DNA from: Eubacteriales bacterium
Lineage (GTDB): Bacteria > Bacillota > Clostridia > Lachnospirales > Lachnospiraceae
Assembly: GCA_030536555.1 (NCBI GenBank)
Contig: JAUNPU010000024.1
Location: 1-53,380, forward strand
DNA length: 53,380 nucleotides
Direction of reading: 5' to 3'
The notes below the pieces were generated by a model that saw only the letters and a program-made list of their open reading frames with translations, was not told the origin of the DNA and did no database searches. Position numbers and translations under genes: made by a program. This document shows positions 8,113 to 16,040 of the stretch, one piece after another; positions within the stretch are counted from its first letter, which is position 1; every line of letters begins with the position of its first letter.

Positions 8113-10527
8113 TTACATCAGCAATGTTTTCATCAGCTTTGGTTCCATAACAATCCCCATCCCTTTATCATAGAATCGCTCTTCCACTCCTAAAATCCGC
8201 CCTTCCCAGACAGGATATATTCCATTTCCGATTTTTTCCCGTTCTGTCTGTGATATGGAAACTGTATATCGCTGCAATTTCCGTAAAATCTGTTTCTTTT
8301 GCCTGATCGGGACAGAAGGATTTTCCAACTGCAGCAAATATTCTCCTGCTTTTCCGTCATAAGGTACTATTACAGAAATTTTTCCCGTTTCTTCAATGAC
8401 TTCGAACTGATCTCCTGCTGTTTTAAATGCCTGTTTCAACATCTGCTTTTTCATATTCTTTGGAACAAAGGCACCGTTATCTGACAGCAGCTCTACAATG
8501 CTTGTTGTTACTCCTTTAACTAAAACAGGAAAACACATCTGATTGAGACACTTGCTAAAATAATATTCAAAATACATATGAATCGCCTTTGCAGAATCCA
8601 GTCGATGATCCAGGCTGTCGGGATCTCTGCTATACTGCGTCAATACTGGAAGAATCGCTTCCTGTGACATCCATATTTCCTTTAGTCTGGATACATTTTC
8701 TGTTTCTGAATCCATTCTGACCAAATATACATATCCCACATCACATTCTTTATGACGATTGCACCGTCCTGCCGACTGTATAATATGATCCAAACCTGCC
8801 AGAGAACGAACCACACATTGAAAAGAAATATCAACCCCAGCTTCAATCAACTGGGTACTGACACAGATCTGCATCTTTTCTCGATTTCTTAAAGACTCTT
8901 TCACCTTACCAAGCACTTCATTTCGATGTTCTGGACACATATTGGTACTCAGATGCGTAACTTCAATATCATCTCCGCTCAAGGTCTGCAGCCTCTCGAA
9001 AACCTGTCTGGCACATGCTTTCGTATTTGCAATGAACAGGACTTTTTTATGCATCTGCACCTTTTCTAAAATGAAATCAACAGCCTCCGAAACATTCATT
9101 CCGCCAGGTTTTATCCCTGTACAATCTAAAATTTCCGTTCTCCGAAATGCTTCCCGGTATTTCTCAGGATTCTGAATCATACTGACTGGCGGTCTCAATC
9201 GATTTTGGGGAAGTCTGTCAAGAAGTGGCTGCGTAGCGGTACAAAGAACGACTGTCGTATCCATAAACTCTGTCAAAAAGTTCATCGCCATATTAAACAG
9301 TTCCAGCACTTTAATCGGCAATGCCTGTACCTCGTCCACAATAATAATGCTGTTGCAAAGGCTTTGCATTCTTCGTATATTTCCTGTCTTCCCGGCAAAT
9401 AATGTATCAAGAAACTGGACTGCAGTTGTAACGACAATCGGTGATATCCAGTCTTCTGTAATCCTGTCATAGTGAATTTGATCTTCTTCTCTTTCCAGAA
9501 CAATATTACAGTGGTGTTCCAGAACAATTTCCGGCAAACCAATGGCTTTTCTGATTTCCTCAGCGTTTTGCTCTACAATTGAATGAAATGGCGCAACATA
9601 GATAATCCGTTTTTTATGGAACCTATTTGCATGATTCACAGCAAACCGCAGACTGCTCAACGTTTTTCCTGCTCCTGTCGGAACTGTCAGCTGATACAGG
9701 TTTCTTTGCATTTCTGCCTCGTTCCTGCACATATCAGAAATTTCCCTTCTGTACGCATTGATTCCGCTTTTATCTTTAAATCCTGCAATTTTTTTCTCTA
9801 AATTTTCAATACAGATTTTCCAGATTTCTGACCGCTCTTCATCTGTATATATTGATGCATGCTCCCCCTCTCCTGACATAAAATCCTCCGTATTCCTTCT
9901 GTCTGCATCAATCAGCAAGGATAGCAGCAATCGTACATACATTCCCAGGAAAAAATCCCGATTTCCATACAAATCTGGTATTCCCCATGCATTCATGGTG
10001 TCCTGAATTTTATGCTTCAAAACTTTATTTTCCTCTTTCGCCGCCATACACCGGTATATCATTTCAGCTCTGTCATGTTCAAGGAAGAACCGTTCTCTGC
10101 ACTGATCATATGGTAAATCTCTCGCCTTTTCCCGTCTCCTTACATAGAGTGATGAACTATCATTTGGTGTTACACAATCCCTCAAACCATGATGACTGTA
10201 TATGACCAGCTGAACAATCTGTGATAGCAACGAGCCTGGTTCCAGTTCTTCTATCAACTGCCCGCCAGCTGTAATATGATCCTCCTTATGCCCGCAATAT
10301 TGCTCTGGATTCTGTAATACTGTTTTAAAATATTCCTGCCAATCTTCTGAATATTTCCCGCAATCGTGTAATATTCCTGCAATCCATACCATATTTTCCA
10401 AATATGGAATCGGATTTTTCTCCACCGCAATTGCTGCCGTTTCACTATTATGATCATAATTTGACTGATATTTATCAAGCACTGCATTATAGTGAGCATA
10501 AAATACTTTTAACCCATTTTCCTGCAA
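8113..10527 (-). CDS. cas3: CRISPR helicase-nuclease Cas3
   Basis: This 804-aa Cas3 has an N-terminal HD nuclease (His54-Asp55 in GILHDCGKYS; HIT around 84; SHH near 112; Asp near 208) fused to a superfamily 2 helicase. The helicase shows Walker A PTGAGKT (283-289), motif II DEVQ (398-401), motif III CTATQP and motif VI SAGRCNRH. It is recruited by Cascade to degrade target DNA. The start is an unusual TTG at 10527, chosen because GGAAAGGAG stands six bases upstream and the nearby ATG is out of frame. It is the first gene of the operon and is followed after 19 bp by cas5c. Confidence 0.96.
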   Translation of the reverse strand: MQENGLKVFYAHYNAVLDKYQSNYDHNSETAAIAVEKNPIPYLENMVWIAGILHDCGKYSEDWQEYFKTVLQNPEQYCGHKEDHITAGGQLIEELEPGSLLSQIVQLVIYSHHGLRDCVTPNDSSSLYVRRREKARDLPYDQCRERFFLEHDRAEMIYRCMAAKEENKVLKHKIQDTMNAWGIPDLYGNRDFFLGMYVRLLLSLLIDADRRNTEDFMSGEGEHASIYTDEERSEIWKICIENLEKKIAGFKDKSGINAYRREISDMCRNEAEMQRNLYQLTVPTGAGKTLSSLRFAVNHANRFHKKRIIYVAPFHSIVEQNAEEIRKAIGLPEIVLEHHCNIVLEREEDQIHYDRITEDWISPIVVTTAVQFLDTLFAGKTGNIRRMQSLCNSIIIVDEVQALPIKVLELFNMAMNFLTEFMDTTVVLCTATQPLLDRLPQNRLRPPVSMIQNPEKYREAFRRTEILDCTGIKPGGMNVSEAVDFILEKVQMHKKVLFIANTKACARQVFERLQTLSGDDIEVTHLSTNMCPEHRNEVLGKVKESLRNREKMQICVSTQLIEAGVDISFQCVVRSLAGLDHIIQSAGRCNRHKECDVGYVYLVRMDSETENVSRLKEIWMSQEAILPVLTQYSRDPDSLDHRLDSAKAIHMYFEYYFSKCLNQMCFPVLVKGVTTSIVELLSDNGAFVPKNMKKQMLKQAFKTAGDQFEVIEETGKISVIVPYDGKAGEYLLQLENPSVPIRQKKQILRKLQRYTVSISQTEREKIGNGIYPVWEGRILGVEERFYDKGMGIVMEPKLMKTLLM

Positions 10528-10697
10528 GTAATACTCCTTTCCTGAACTTTCTTTTCAGTTACCAAATTCTTCCATTCAGTTTCAAAAACTTCCCCTCCGT
10601 GATTCTTATCACCAGCATATCAATGGCTGATTATTTTAAGTTTTCCAACAAAATATTCATTTTTTCTCCACTGGCATACAATCTTGTTTCAATTATA
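10528..10697 (-). promoter_or_regulatory. cas operon 5' region with candidate -10
   Basis: About 170 bp precede cas3. Reading the minus strand, TATAAT occurs at 10697-10692. No good -35 is present at 17 bp upstream, so this could be a weak or activator-dependent promoter. The strong ribosome-binding site of cas3 (GGAAAGGAG) lies at the other end. The inferred untranslated leader of about 160 nt has no gene in it. Confidence 0.4.
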
Positions 10698-10752
10698 CAC
10701 CTAAAATAAATAAATTGCATATAAAATAATTTTTATTTTTAAAAATGCTAAA

Positions 10753-10772
10753 GGAGCCACAAAAGCGGCTCC
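10753..10772 (-). terminator. Intrinsic terminator hairpin
   Basis: GGAGCC (10753-10758) pairs with GGCTCC (10767-10772). It is flanked by T-rich sequence on both strands (minus: TTTAGCATTTTT; plus: CGTTTTCTT). It most likely ends transcripts of the Cys-rich coat-like gene at 10878-11195 and insulates the cas operon. The 105 bp between that gene and the hairpin show nothing else. Confidence 0.6.
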
Positions 10773-10877
10773 CGTTTTCTTATCTTCCTGATTCCTGTTT
10801 TTTATCAAATATCGGAGCGATGTGAGAGAGGCAGGAAAACAGCAGGCATGACTGAATGAAGTCTGGCTGTATTCTGA

Positions 10878-11195
10878 TTAGCAGGTGCGGAAATCGTTGC
10901 AGCCGTTGTCACGGTCTCGGTCACGACCACAACCGCAGCCATCATCACAATCACGGTCTCTGTCTCTATCTCGACCACAGCCATTGTCACAATCACCGTC
11001 TCTGTCTCTTCCGCGACCACAGCCATTGTCACAGTCGCGGTCTCTGTCACGGTCTCGGCCCCAGCCACCGTCCCAGTCTCTGCCATCGCCTCTGCCCCAG
11101 TTCCAGTCCCAGCGACATCCGTTATTCCAGGTACATCCACATCCGAATCGGTTGTTCCAATTGTTTCGATTATTCCCATTGCAGCATCTACACAT
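10878..11195 (-). CDS. Cys-rich, Arg-Asp repeat protein, probable spore-coat component
   Basis: This 105-aa protein of very biased composition is not a family I recognise. It starts MCRCCNGNNR after a strong AAAAAAGGAG ribosome-binding site. An Asn/Trp/Gly-rich section follows (to about residue 45), then three 14-residue repeats of the form CDNGCGRxRDRDxD (Cys at 55, 69 and 83) and the tail NGCNDFRTC. There is no signal peptide or membrane segment. It is transcribed divergently from the cotJ operon, and both have matching mother-cell-type promoters, which suggests a coat protein cross-linked through cysteines. Function is inferred only from composition and neighbours. The longer upstream in-frame extension is rejected because the ribosome-binding site is at this ATG. 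Confidence 0.65.
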   Translation of the reverse strand: MCRCCNGNNRNNWNNRFGCGCTWNNGCRWDWNWGRGDGRDWDGGWGRDRDRDRDCDNGCGRGRDRDGDCDNGCGRDRDRDRDCDDGCGCGRDRDRDNGCNDFRTC

Positions 11196-11225
11196 GATAA
11201 AAACTCCTTTTTTAAGTTTGTACTG

Positions 11226-11253
11226 TATCGTATGTGGACCGTGAGACAAGGGT
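11226..11253 (-). promoter_or_regulatory. Mother-cell sporulation promoter (sigma-K/E type)
   Basis: Read on the minus strand there is AC, 17 nt, then CATACGATA (plus-strand TATCGTATG at 11226-11234, GT at 11252-11253). This fits the known sigma-K pattern AC-N16/17-CATAnnnTA exactly and also resembles the sigma-E -10. It is 31 bp upstream of the Cys-rich gene start at 11195. Which mother-cell sigma factor uses it cannot be settled from sequence alone. Confidence 0.55.
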
Positions 11254-11281
11254 GACAATCCTGCGGTGTGCCCCCCCGGGA

Positions 11282-11309
11282 ACCAGAAACAGCCGTGATT
11301 CATAGTATA
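11282..11309 (+). promoter_or_regulatory. Mother-cell sporulation promoter of cotJABC
   Basis: AC at 11282-11283, 17 nt, then CATAGTATA at 11301-11309 matches AC-N16/17-CATAnnnTA exactly. It is 38 bp upstream of cotJA. Its arrangement mirrors the minus-strand promoter at 11226-11253, so the two coat transcripts are probably co-induced late in the mother cell. In Bacillus subtilis cotJ is sigma-E dependent, so sigma-E use is equally possible. Confidence 0.55.
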
Positions 11310-11347
11310 ATAATAGAAATTCCGTACAGGAAAGGAGTTATTCATTT

Positions 11348-11737
11348 ATGGATTGCAGCAACAATCAATGGGGGACCTGCGTGCGCAGACTACAGATGCC
11401 TCAGCCCCCCTGCATGAATACAGACTGCGGATGCGACAGAGGCGAACCGCTCAGACCAACGCGACCGGTCCGCCCGGAACTGTCGGTCGGCACAGGGATA
11501 TCGGTCAGCACAGAGATGCCGGTTAATTCAAGACTTTCGGCCAGCTCAAGGCTGCCGGTATCTGACGGAACGATGCCGGGAATGCAGATAGACGCTTTAG
11601 CGGGGCTTCCGACAGGTATGGCGTATGTTCCGTGGCAGCGGTGGTGCCAGACTTATCCGCTGGAACGTGCACTGGACCGGGGGACCATTTTTCCGGAACT
11701 GGATCTTCCTTTTATGATGGGGAGGTGTCGAGGATGA
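11348..11737 (+). CDS. cotJA: Spore coat-associated protein CotJA, extended N-terminus
   Basis: The last 45 or so residues are the CotJA signature: AYVPWQRWCQTYPLERALDRGTIFPELDLPF. CotJA is a small mother-cell protein that goes into the coat with CotJC. Here the signature is preceded by about 85 extra residues, rich in Pro, Ser and Thr with several Cys (CMNTDCGCD) and repeated SVGTG/SVSTE/SRLSASSRLPVS stretches. The total of 129 aa is longer than the usual short CotJA. AGGAAAGGAG lies just upstream of the ATG. The stop overlaps the cotJB start as ATGA, so the operon is translationally coupled. Confidence 0.88.
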   Translation: MDCSNNQWGTCVRRLQMPQPPCMNTDCGCDRGEPLRPTRPVRPELSVGTGISVSTEMPVNSRLSASSRLPVSDGTMPGMQIDALAGLPTGMAYVPWQRWCQTYPLERALDRGTIFPELDLPFMMGRCRG

Positions 11738-11988
11738 TGTATTGTGACAATGAATTGCTGAGAAAGGTGTATGAGACAGGATTTGCGCTGGATGATGCGG
11801 CGCTGTATCTGGACACCCATCCAACAGACCGGGAAGCCATGAAGTATTATCAGTGCGTGCAGCAGGCCAATCGTGATGCCGTGCAGGCATATGAGCGGGT
11901 TCACGGTCCATTGATGATCAACCGGGTCGAGTCGGAGGACTGGAGCTGGAATGATGCTCCGTGGCCATGGGAAGGAGGAATGCGCTAA
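11734..11988 (+). CDS. cotJB: Spore coat protein CotJB
   Basis: This 84-aa protein has the CotJB features: hydrophobic N-terminal helix region (ELLRKVYETGFALDDAALYLDTHP), then MKYYQCVQQANRDAVQAYERVHGPL and a Trp-rich tail (DWSWNDAPWPWEG). The ATG at 11734 is chosen because it overlaps the cotJA stop and follows GGGGAGGTG. It ends in TAATG, sharing one base with the cotJC start. It acts with CotJA and CotJC in coat assembly. Its biochemical role is not known in detail. Confidence 0.9.
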   Translation: MMYCDNELLRKVYETGFALDDAALYLDTHPTDREAMKYYQCVQQANRDAVQAYERVHGPLMINRVESEDWSWNDAPWPWEGGMR

Positions 11989-12602
11989 TGTGGAGATATG
12001 AAAAGCGACTGCAGTATCCGGTGAAAATCACGCAGACGAACCCGAAAATGGCTCAGTTTATCATCAGTCAATACGGCGGACCTGACGGCGAGGCTGCTGC
12101 ATCCATGCGCTACCTCAGCCAGCGGTACGCAATGCCGTATGAGAAGGGAAAGGCAGTATTGAATGATATTGGCACAGAGGAGCTGGCACACTTTGAAATC
12201 ATCGGTGCCATCGTTCACCAACTGACCCGCAACCTGACACCGAAGGAAATCGAGGAATCCGGATTTGGGCCTTATTATATCGACCACACCGTCGGAATCT
12301 GGCCACAGTCTGCCGGGGGGATTCCGTTCAATGCCAATCAGTTCCAGTCGAAGGGAGATCCGATTACGGATCTGTTCGAAGATATGGCTGCCGAGCAGAA
12401 GGCCCGCTCCACCTACGACAACATCCTGCGGATGGTAAAGGACCCGGAGGTATGCGACCCCATCCGATTCCTGAGGGAGCGGGAAATCGTGCATTTCCAG
12501 CGGTTTGGAGAAGCACTGCGAGATGTGCAGGACCATCTGGACAGCCGCAACTTCTATGCGTTCAATCCCGCTTTTGACCGGAAACAGGAGTCAGGAAAGT
12601 AA
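11988..12602 (+). CDS. cotJC: CotJC, manganese catalase-family spore coat protein
   Basis: This 204-aa protein begins MWRYEKRLQYPVKI, the standard CotJC start, after GAAGGAGGA. It is a ferritin-like four-helix bundle of the dimanganese catalase family. Glu/His metal ligands are visible in GTEELAHFEIIG and REREIVHFQRFGEAL. It is expected to detoxify peroxide or help cross-link the coat. It is the last gene of cotJABC. A long upstream in-frame extension exists but has no comparable ribosome-binding site. Confidence 0.93.
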   Translation: MWRYEKRLQYPVKITQTNPKMAQFIISQYGGPDGEAAASMRYLSQRYAMPYEKGKAVLNDIGTEELAHFEIIGAIVHQLTRNLTPKEIEESGFGPYYIDHTVGIWPQSAGGIPFNANQFQSKGDPITDLFEDMAAEQKARSTYDNILRMVKDPEVCDPIRFLREREIVHFQRFGEALRDVQDHLDSRNFYAFNPAFDRKQESGK

Positions 12603-12609
12603 GCGAAAC

Positions 12610-12650
12610 GGAGCTGTTACACCGGTGAACCACACTGGAGTAACAGTTCC
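12610..12650. terminator. Probable cotJ operon terminator hairpin
   Basis: GGAGCTGTTAC (12610-12620) pairs with GTAACAGTTCC (12640-12650), 10 of 11 bases, between convergent cotJC and the RloB-like gene. A long T-run is absent, so termination strength is uncertain. Confidence 0.45.
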
Positions 12651-12652
12651 AT

Positions 12653-13171
12653 TTACTTCAACAAATCCAACAATGTATATTCCTCTTTTCTGACTTTAGA
12701 AATCTCGCTATATTTTTTTATTGCTTGAACCAGAACATCTGGATTTGCAAAATAACCTTTTACAAAATCATAAGATTTCACCTGTGACATTCTCAGATTT
12801 TGTTTGCAGTAATCACTTGGTTTTTTTTGGGATTTTTTGAAATCTGTATACTTATCTTCATTGAAAATAACAAGCATTTCTATTTCAGGAGCTGTGATTA
12901 CATTTATTACGTCAACCTTATTCTCATACGCTTTGCTCAACCTGAAATTTTCTCTCCGGGAATCCAATATACGAATCACAGACAGTTTGTCATTGAACCC
13001 CTTTCTCAAATATCTGGTTTCAAACTTTTTACCTTCTCTGCAGCGAATCACTTTTTCCTCCAACATTTCTTCTCTGCTAAAAATAAGAAGTTTATTGTCT
13101 AGTAAAATATCAATAATCGCAGATTCAGCAGTCCCTTCGCAAATGCATGCTATATATTTTGCTAATTTCAT
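12653..13171 (-). CDS. RloB/AbiLii-like Toprim-type protein, defence partner
   Basis: This 172-aa AT-rich gene lies 16 bp downstream of an AAA15-type ATPase. The N-terminal KYIACICEGTAESAIIDILL resembles the Glu-containing first motif of Toprim folds in the RloB/AbiLii family. ITAPEIEMLVIFNEDKY resembles that family's conserved P-x-(I/F)-E segment. The pairing ATPase then RloB-like protein is known from AbiL-type abortive infection and related phage-defence operons, where the Toprim protein is thought to be the effector nuclease. The start is the ATG at 13171, eight bases after GGAGG. Family assignment is by motif resemblance only. Confidence 0.6.
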   Translation of the reverse strand: MKLAKYIACICEGTAESAIIDILLDNKLLIFSREEMLEEKVIRCREGKKFETRYLRKGFNDKLSVIRILDSRRENFRLSKAYENKVDVINVITAPEIEMLVIFNEDKYTDFKKSQKKPSDYCKQNLRMSQVKSYDFVKGYFANPDVLVQAIKKYSEISKVRKEEYTLLDLLK

Positions 13172-13187
13172 CACAGATCCTCCTGTC

Positions 13188-14336
13188 TTAAATAGACGCT
13201 GTGATGCTTTTCTTCAACTGCAAATATGCTTCATACATCGGTGTTGTTCCTTCCAGGAAACCACTCTGGTACGCATCACTCTTTTTAATATCGTTACGTT
13301 TCAAAATGTTAGACAGGTTTTCCACTGTAATTCCATTTCGATTTCTAATAATATGGATGCTGTCATTTCTATCGTATTCATCCAATAATTCCGGATAATG
13401 TGTCGAGAAAATCAATGTTCCACCTTTTTTATTAATAGATGAATCCATAAAGAAACGAATCAAGGTAGTCACAATTTCTTTATTAAAATGATTTTCCACT
13501 TCATCCACAACTAAATATCCGCCGGATTTTAAAACATCTTTTGCAAGGGTGAATGTCACAATTCCTTTGATTGTTCCAGAAGAAAGGTACTGTTCAATGT
13601 CTTTTTGATCATTCAGAATAATTTCCTCTTTTCCCTTGAATTTAAGATGAATTACAGGTTTTAATTTTGTCTCGTCAAAATATAGCTTTTCAATCGTCGG
13701 GTCCAGAAATGATATGACTTCCATCGGAATTTTCTCCGCAAAAGGCAAGACATTGGCATTCGTATAAGACAGCAAACTAACGATATCCATATGTTCTTTA
13801 TGTCTTTTGTTATGAGCAATGATAATGCTTACATCATCTGAAAGGAATTCTTCTTCTTTGCTTCGTACAGTAATCGGTTCATAGCCATTAAAATCTGTAA
13901 GTCCTTTTCGAGTTCCTACTCCTGACTCTGGTTTCATCCATAATGACTCATGGACAATTCTGTAATGTTGCTCACCCGTTTTTGTCTTTTCAGAAACTAT
14001 TTCCGTTTCCAATCTGCAAACCTCTTTGGTATGCGAATAAAAGTATGTGTTGATAATTGCTTTTTTCGTTTTTCCAAGAATATCCCTTGTTTCAATATAA
14101 TTGATTGGTTCATTATTCAATAAATTTAAAGCCAGCAAAACAACCTTTAATACTGATGTTTTCCCCGATGCATTAATTCCGATAAATGCTTCTGCACAAT
14201 TCAGATAAATATTGGAGAACAGGGGATATAACAAATCCTTATCTTCTTCGTAAATTCGCTGTTGTGTATAAAATGATATATCCAGTTTTTCTTTAAACAG
14301 CGGCAGTCCTTCTACAGTAATTCTAAGAAGTTTCAT
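13188..14336 (-). CDS. AAA15/ABC-type ATPase of an AbiL-like defence cassette
   Basis: This 382-aa ATPase begins MKLLRITVEGLPLFKEKLDISF, typical of AAA15 (RloA/AbiLi-like) proteins. It carries Walker A GINASGKTS near residue 54, an ABC-like signature LSSGTIKG, Walker B YLVVDEVENHF and an H-loop in IFSTHYPELLDE. No membrane segments are visible. It is cotranscribed with the RloB-like gene from a good promoter at 14392-14420. The AT-rich cassette stands between GC-richer spore genes, suggesting acquisition by transfer. Such ATPases are inferred to sense infection and license the partner nuclease. A housekeeping role cannot be ruled out. Confidence 0.75.
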   Translation of the reverse strand: MKLLRITVEGLPLFKEKLDISFYTQQRIYEEDKDLLYPLFSNIYLNCAEAFIGINASGKTSVLKVVLLALNLLNNEPINYIETRDILGKTKKAIINTYFYSHTKEVCRLETEIVSEKTKTGEQHYRIVHESLWMKPESGVGTRKGLTDFNGYEPITVRSKEEEFLSDDVSIIIAHNKRHKEHMDIVSLLSYTNANVLPFAEKIPMEVISFLDPTIEKLYFDETKLKPVIHLKFKGKEEIILNDQKDIEQYLSSGTIKGIVTFTLAKDVLKSGGYLVVDEVENHFNKEIVTTLIRFFMDSSINKKGGTLIFSTHYPELLDEYDRNDSIHIIRNRNGITVENLSNILKRNDIKKSDAYQSGFLEGTTPMYEAYLQLKKSITASI

Positions 14337-14391
14337 TGCATTCCCTCCAATTTATAAACGAATTTTCCGTTTTTATTTCCATTATATTTCT

Positions 14392-14420
14392 ATTATATTC
14401 TTATTTCATAAATTTATCAA
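14392..14420 (-). promoter_or_regulatory. Promoter of the ATPase/RloB-like cassette
   Basis: On the minus strand TTGATA (14420-14415), 17 nt, TATAAT (14397-14392), about 55 bp before the ATPase start. A perfect inverted repeat AACGT-gaatt-ACGTT at 14419-14433 overlaps the -35 edge and could be an operator. That role is an inference. The surrounding 170 bp are strongly AT-rich and hold no gene. Confidence 0.65.
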
Positions 14421-14469
14421 CGTGAATTACGTTTTTATTTTACAAGTTTTATTTAAAAGTAAGCAAAAA

Positions 14470-14493
14470 GGAGCATCCGCCCCCGGATGCTCC
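14470..14493 (-). terminator. Terminator of the CBS-domain gene
   Basis: GGAGCATCC (14470-14478) pairs perfectly with GGATGCTCC (14485-14493). On the minus strand the stem is followed by TTTTTG. It lies 17 bp after the CBS gene stop. Confidence 0.85.
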
Positions 14494-14510
14494 CCTGTCT
14501 GTGCTCCTGC

Positions 14511-14930
14511 TCAGCCTTCGCTCTCCTGACCGCAGCATTTGCCGTAGTAATACTTAATAATATCCTTTCTGGTGACGATTCCGATGAACAGCCCACGGTC
14601 GTCCACCACCGGAACAAAGTTCTGGTTCAGTGCCCGGTCGATCAGATTCTCCATGTTGGAGGAAATACTCACCGGGCGGTAATCCATCCGCCGCTTCAGC
14701 GTGTTGACGGGAATCCCCTCCGCCATCTTCAGATTCAGGTTATATTCGTTCTTGATTCCCCACAGCAGATCGCCTTCTGTGATGGTTCCCGCAAGCTTTC
14801 CCTCCCGGTTCAGCATCGGAACCGCAGAATACTTGTGGTACTCCATCTTCTCAAGTGCCTGCCGGATGGAATCATCCTCATATATGTATGCCACGTCATC
14901 CTTCGGCGTCAGAAAAAATAATATGTTCAT
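14511..14930 (-). CDS. CBS-domain pair protein
   Basis: This 139-aa protein consists of two CBS motifs: residues about 1-65 (MNILFFLTPKDDVAYIYEDDSIRQALEKMEYHKYSAVPMLNREGKLAGTITEGDLL) and about 75-130 (PVSISSNMENLIDRALNQNFVPVVDDRGLFIGIVTRKDII). Standalone CBS pairs bind adenine nucleotides and act as energy sensors, but no partner is visible here. The ATG at 14930 is preferred over the longer in-frame extension because the CBS fold begins there, although the upstream AGGGGTG is only a moderate ribosome-binding site. The C-terminus contains CCGQ. Its specific role is unknown. Confidence 0.8.
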   Translation of the reverse strand: MNILFFLTPKDDVAYIYEDDSIRQALEKMEYHKYSAVPMLNREGKLAGTITEGDLLWGIKNEYNLNLKMAEGIPVNTLKRRMDYRPVSISSNMENLIDRALNQNFVPVVDDRGLFIGIVTRKDIIKYYYGKCCGQESEG

Positions 14931-15099
14931 AAACACACCCCTGTACTGTAATAAAATTTCGCACTTCCTGTCCCTTATAGTAGCACATTTTTCCAGAAAA
15001 TTATATAAATAAAGTCTTAAATTAATATTAGAATGGCACAAAGGAAAGAGGAGCGCCCGGTCTCCCCTTTTCTTTGAATCTTCTTATTATGGCTGGCAT

Positions 15100-15999
15100 T
15101 TATTCCATATAATCCAGCGGATCTACGGTTCTGTTTTCATGTTTCATTTCCAGAAATACATTGCTGCCCTCAACCGTATAGTATTTCGTTGGCTCTGCCA
15201 CATAGCCCAGCAGCTGTCCACGTTCCAGGTACTCTCCGGCTGCCGCGGCAACCTCCTTTAACTGTCCGCAGATCGCGGTGTAGCCATTTCCCAGGTCCAG
15301 CGTCAGATAATTGCCGATTTCCTCGTTAATGCCCACCTCCAGCACCCGCGCGTTGGCCGGCGCGTACACCGGGTCGCTGACTGCTCCCTGGATCACCAGA
15401 CCGGGGTTACATTTGTACTGATCCAGTGTCGGGAAGTAAATGGTGGAGTCCATGCTGTAATCCAGCACAATATTTCCCCGCACCGGCCACATCATTTTGC
15501 TGGTATCGGAGAAGTCCAGCATCAGTGCCTTCGCCGCATCCACTCCGGTCCCCGCTGCCTCTGCATCGGCACCTGCCAGGGTATCCGCACCGGATGCCCC
15601 GTCTGCCGGGTCTGTTCCACCGGCACTTCCTGCCTCTCCGGCATCGGCAACTGCCATGCCCTCCGCTCCCGTTCCGGCATCACTGCCGTCAGTCAAGCTT
15701 CCGTCGGCTCCATCTGCTGTCTGGTAACCCTCTTCCGGGAGCGCACCCTCTCCGGCAAGCTCCGTGCCCCCCTGCGGGTCCGCTGCCTGTGCGTTGGATT
15801 CGCCCGCTACCGGCGGCTGTTCCTGGTTCTCTGCAAGCAGACCTTCCTGTCCCTGCATATCCACATAGGGATTCTCCTGCTGCCCGTTTCCTCTCTGAAT
15901 CGTAACGACGCCTGCTGCAGCAACTATAGTCAGCAGGCCCAGCACCAACATGACAAGGAATACTTTGTCCTTGAACATCTGATTGAATTTTTCTTTCAC
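15100..15999 (-). CDS. spoIIQ: SpoIIQ-like engulfment protein, degenerate LytM domain
   Basis: This 299-aa protein has a short cytoplasmic start, one membrane segment (about residues 13-34, VFLVMLVLGLLTIVAAAGVV), a long Ala/Gly/Asp/Glu-rich linker (about 45-160), and a C-terminal M23/LytM fold. SpoIIQ in the forespore membrane pairs with SpoIIIAH to form the engulfment zipper and channel. The zinc ligands of M23 peptidases are all replaced: the usual H-x-G-x-D is NPGLV, and the usual HLH is NVF before LEMK. It should be a structural, not catalytic, LytM protein, as reported for B. subtilis SpoIIQ. It follows spoIID after 41 bp, as in many Clostridia. Confidence 0.85.
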   Translation of the reverse strand: MKEKFNQMFKDKVFLVMLVLGLLTIVAAAGVVTIQRGNGQQENPYVDMQGQEGLLAENQEQPPVAGESNAQAADPQGGTELAGEGALPEEGYQTADGADGSLTDGSDAGTGAEGMAVADAGEAGSAGGTDPADGASGADTLAGADAEAAGTGVDAAKALMLDFSDTSKMMWPVRGNIVLDYSMDSTIYFPTLDQYKCNPGLVIQGAVSDPVYAPANARVLEVGINEEIGNYLTLDLGNGYTAICGQLKEVAAAAGEYLERGQLLGYVAEPTKYYTVEGSNVFLEMKHENRTVDPLDYME

Positions 16000-16040
16000 C
16001 GTTTATCACCTCGGTAGTAGTGTTGCCAAAGTGATGTTCC

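Noticed and set aside
10856..11244. Plus-strand frames rich in Ser/Arg or His across the Cys-rich coat-like gene
   Set aside because: They are antisense translations of the repeat. The minus-strand frame has a ribosome-binding site, a promoter match and sensible coat-like composition.
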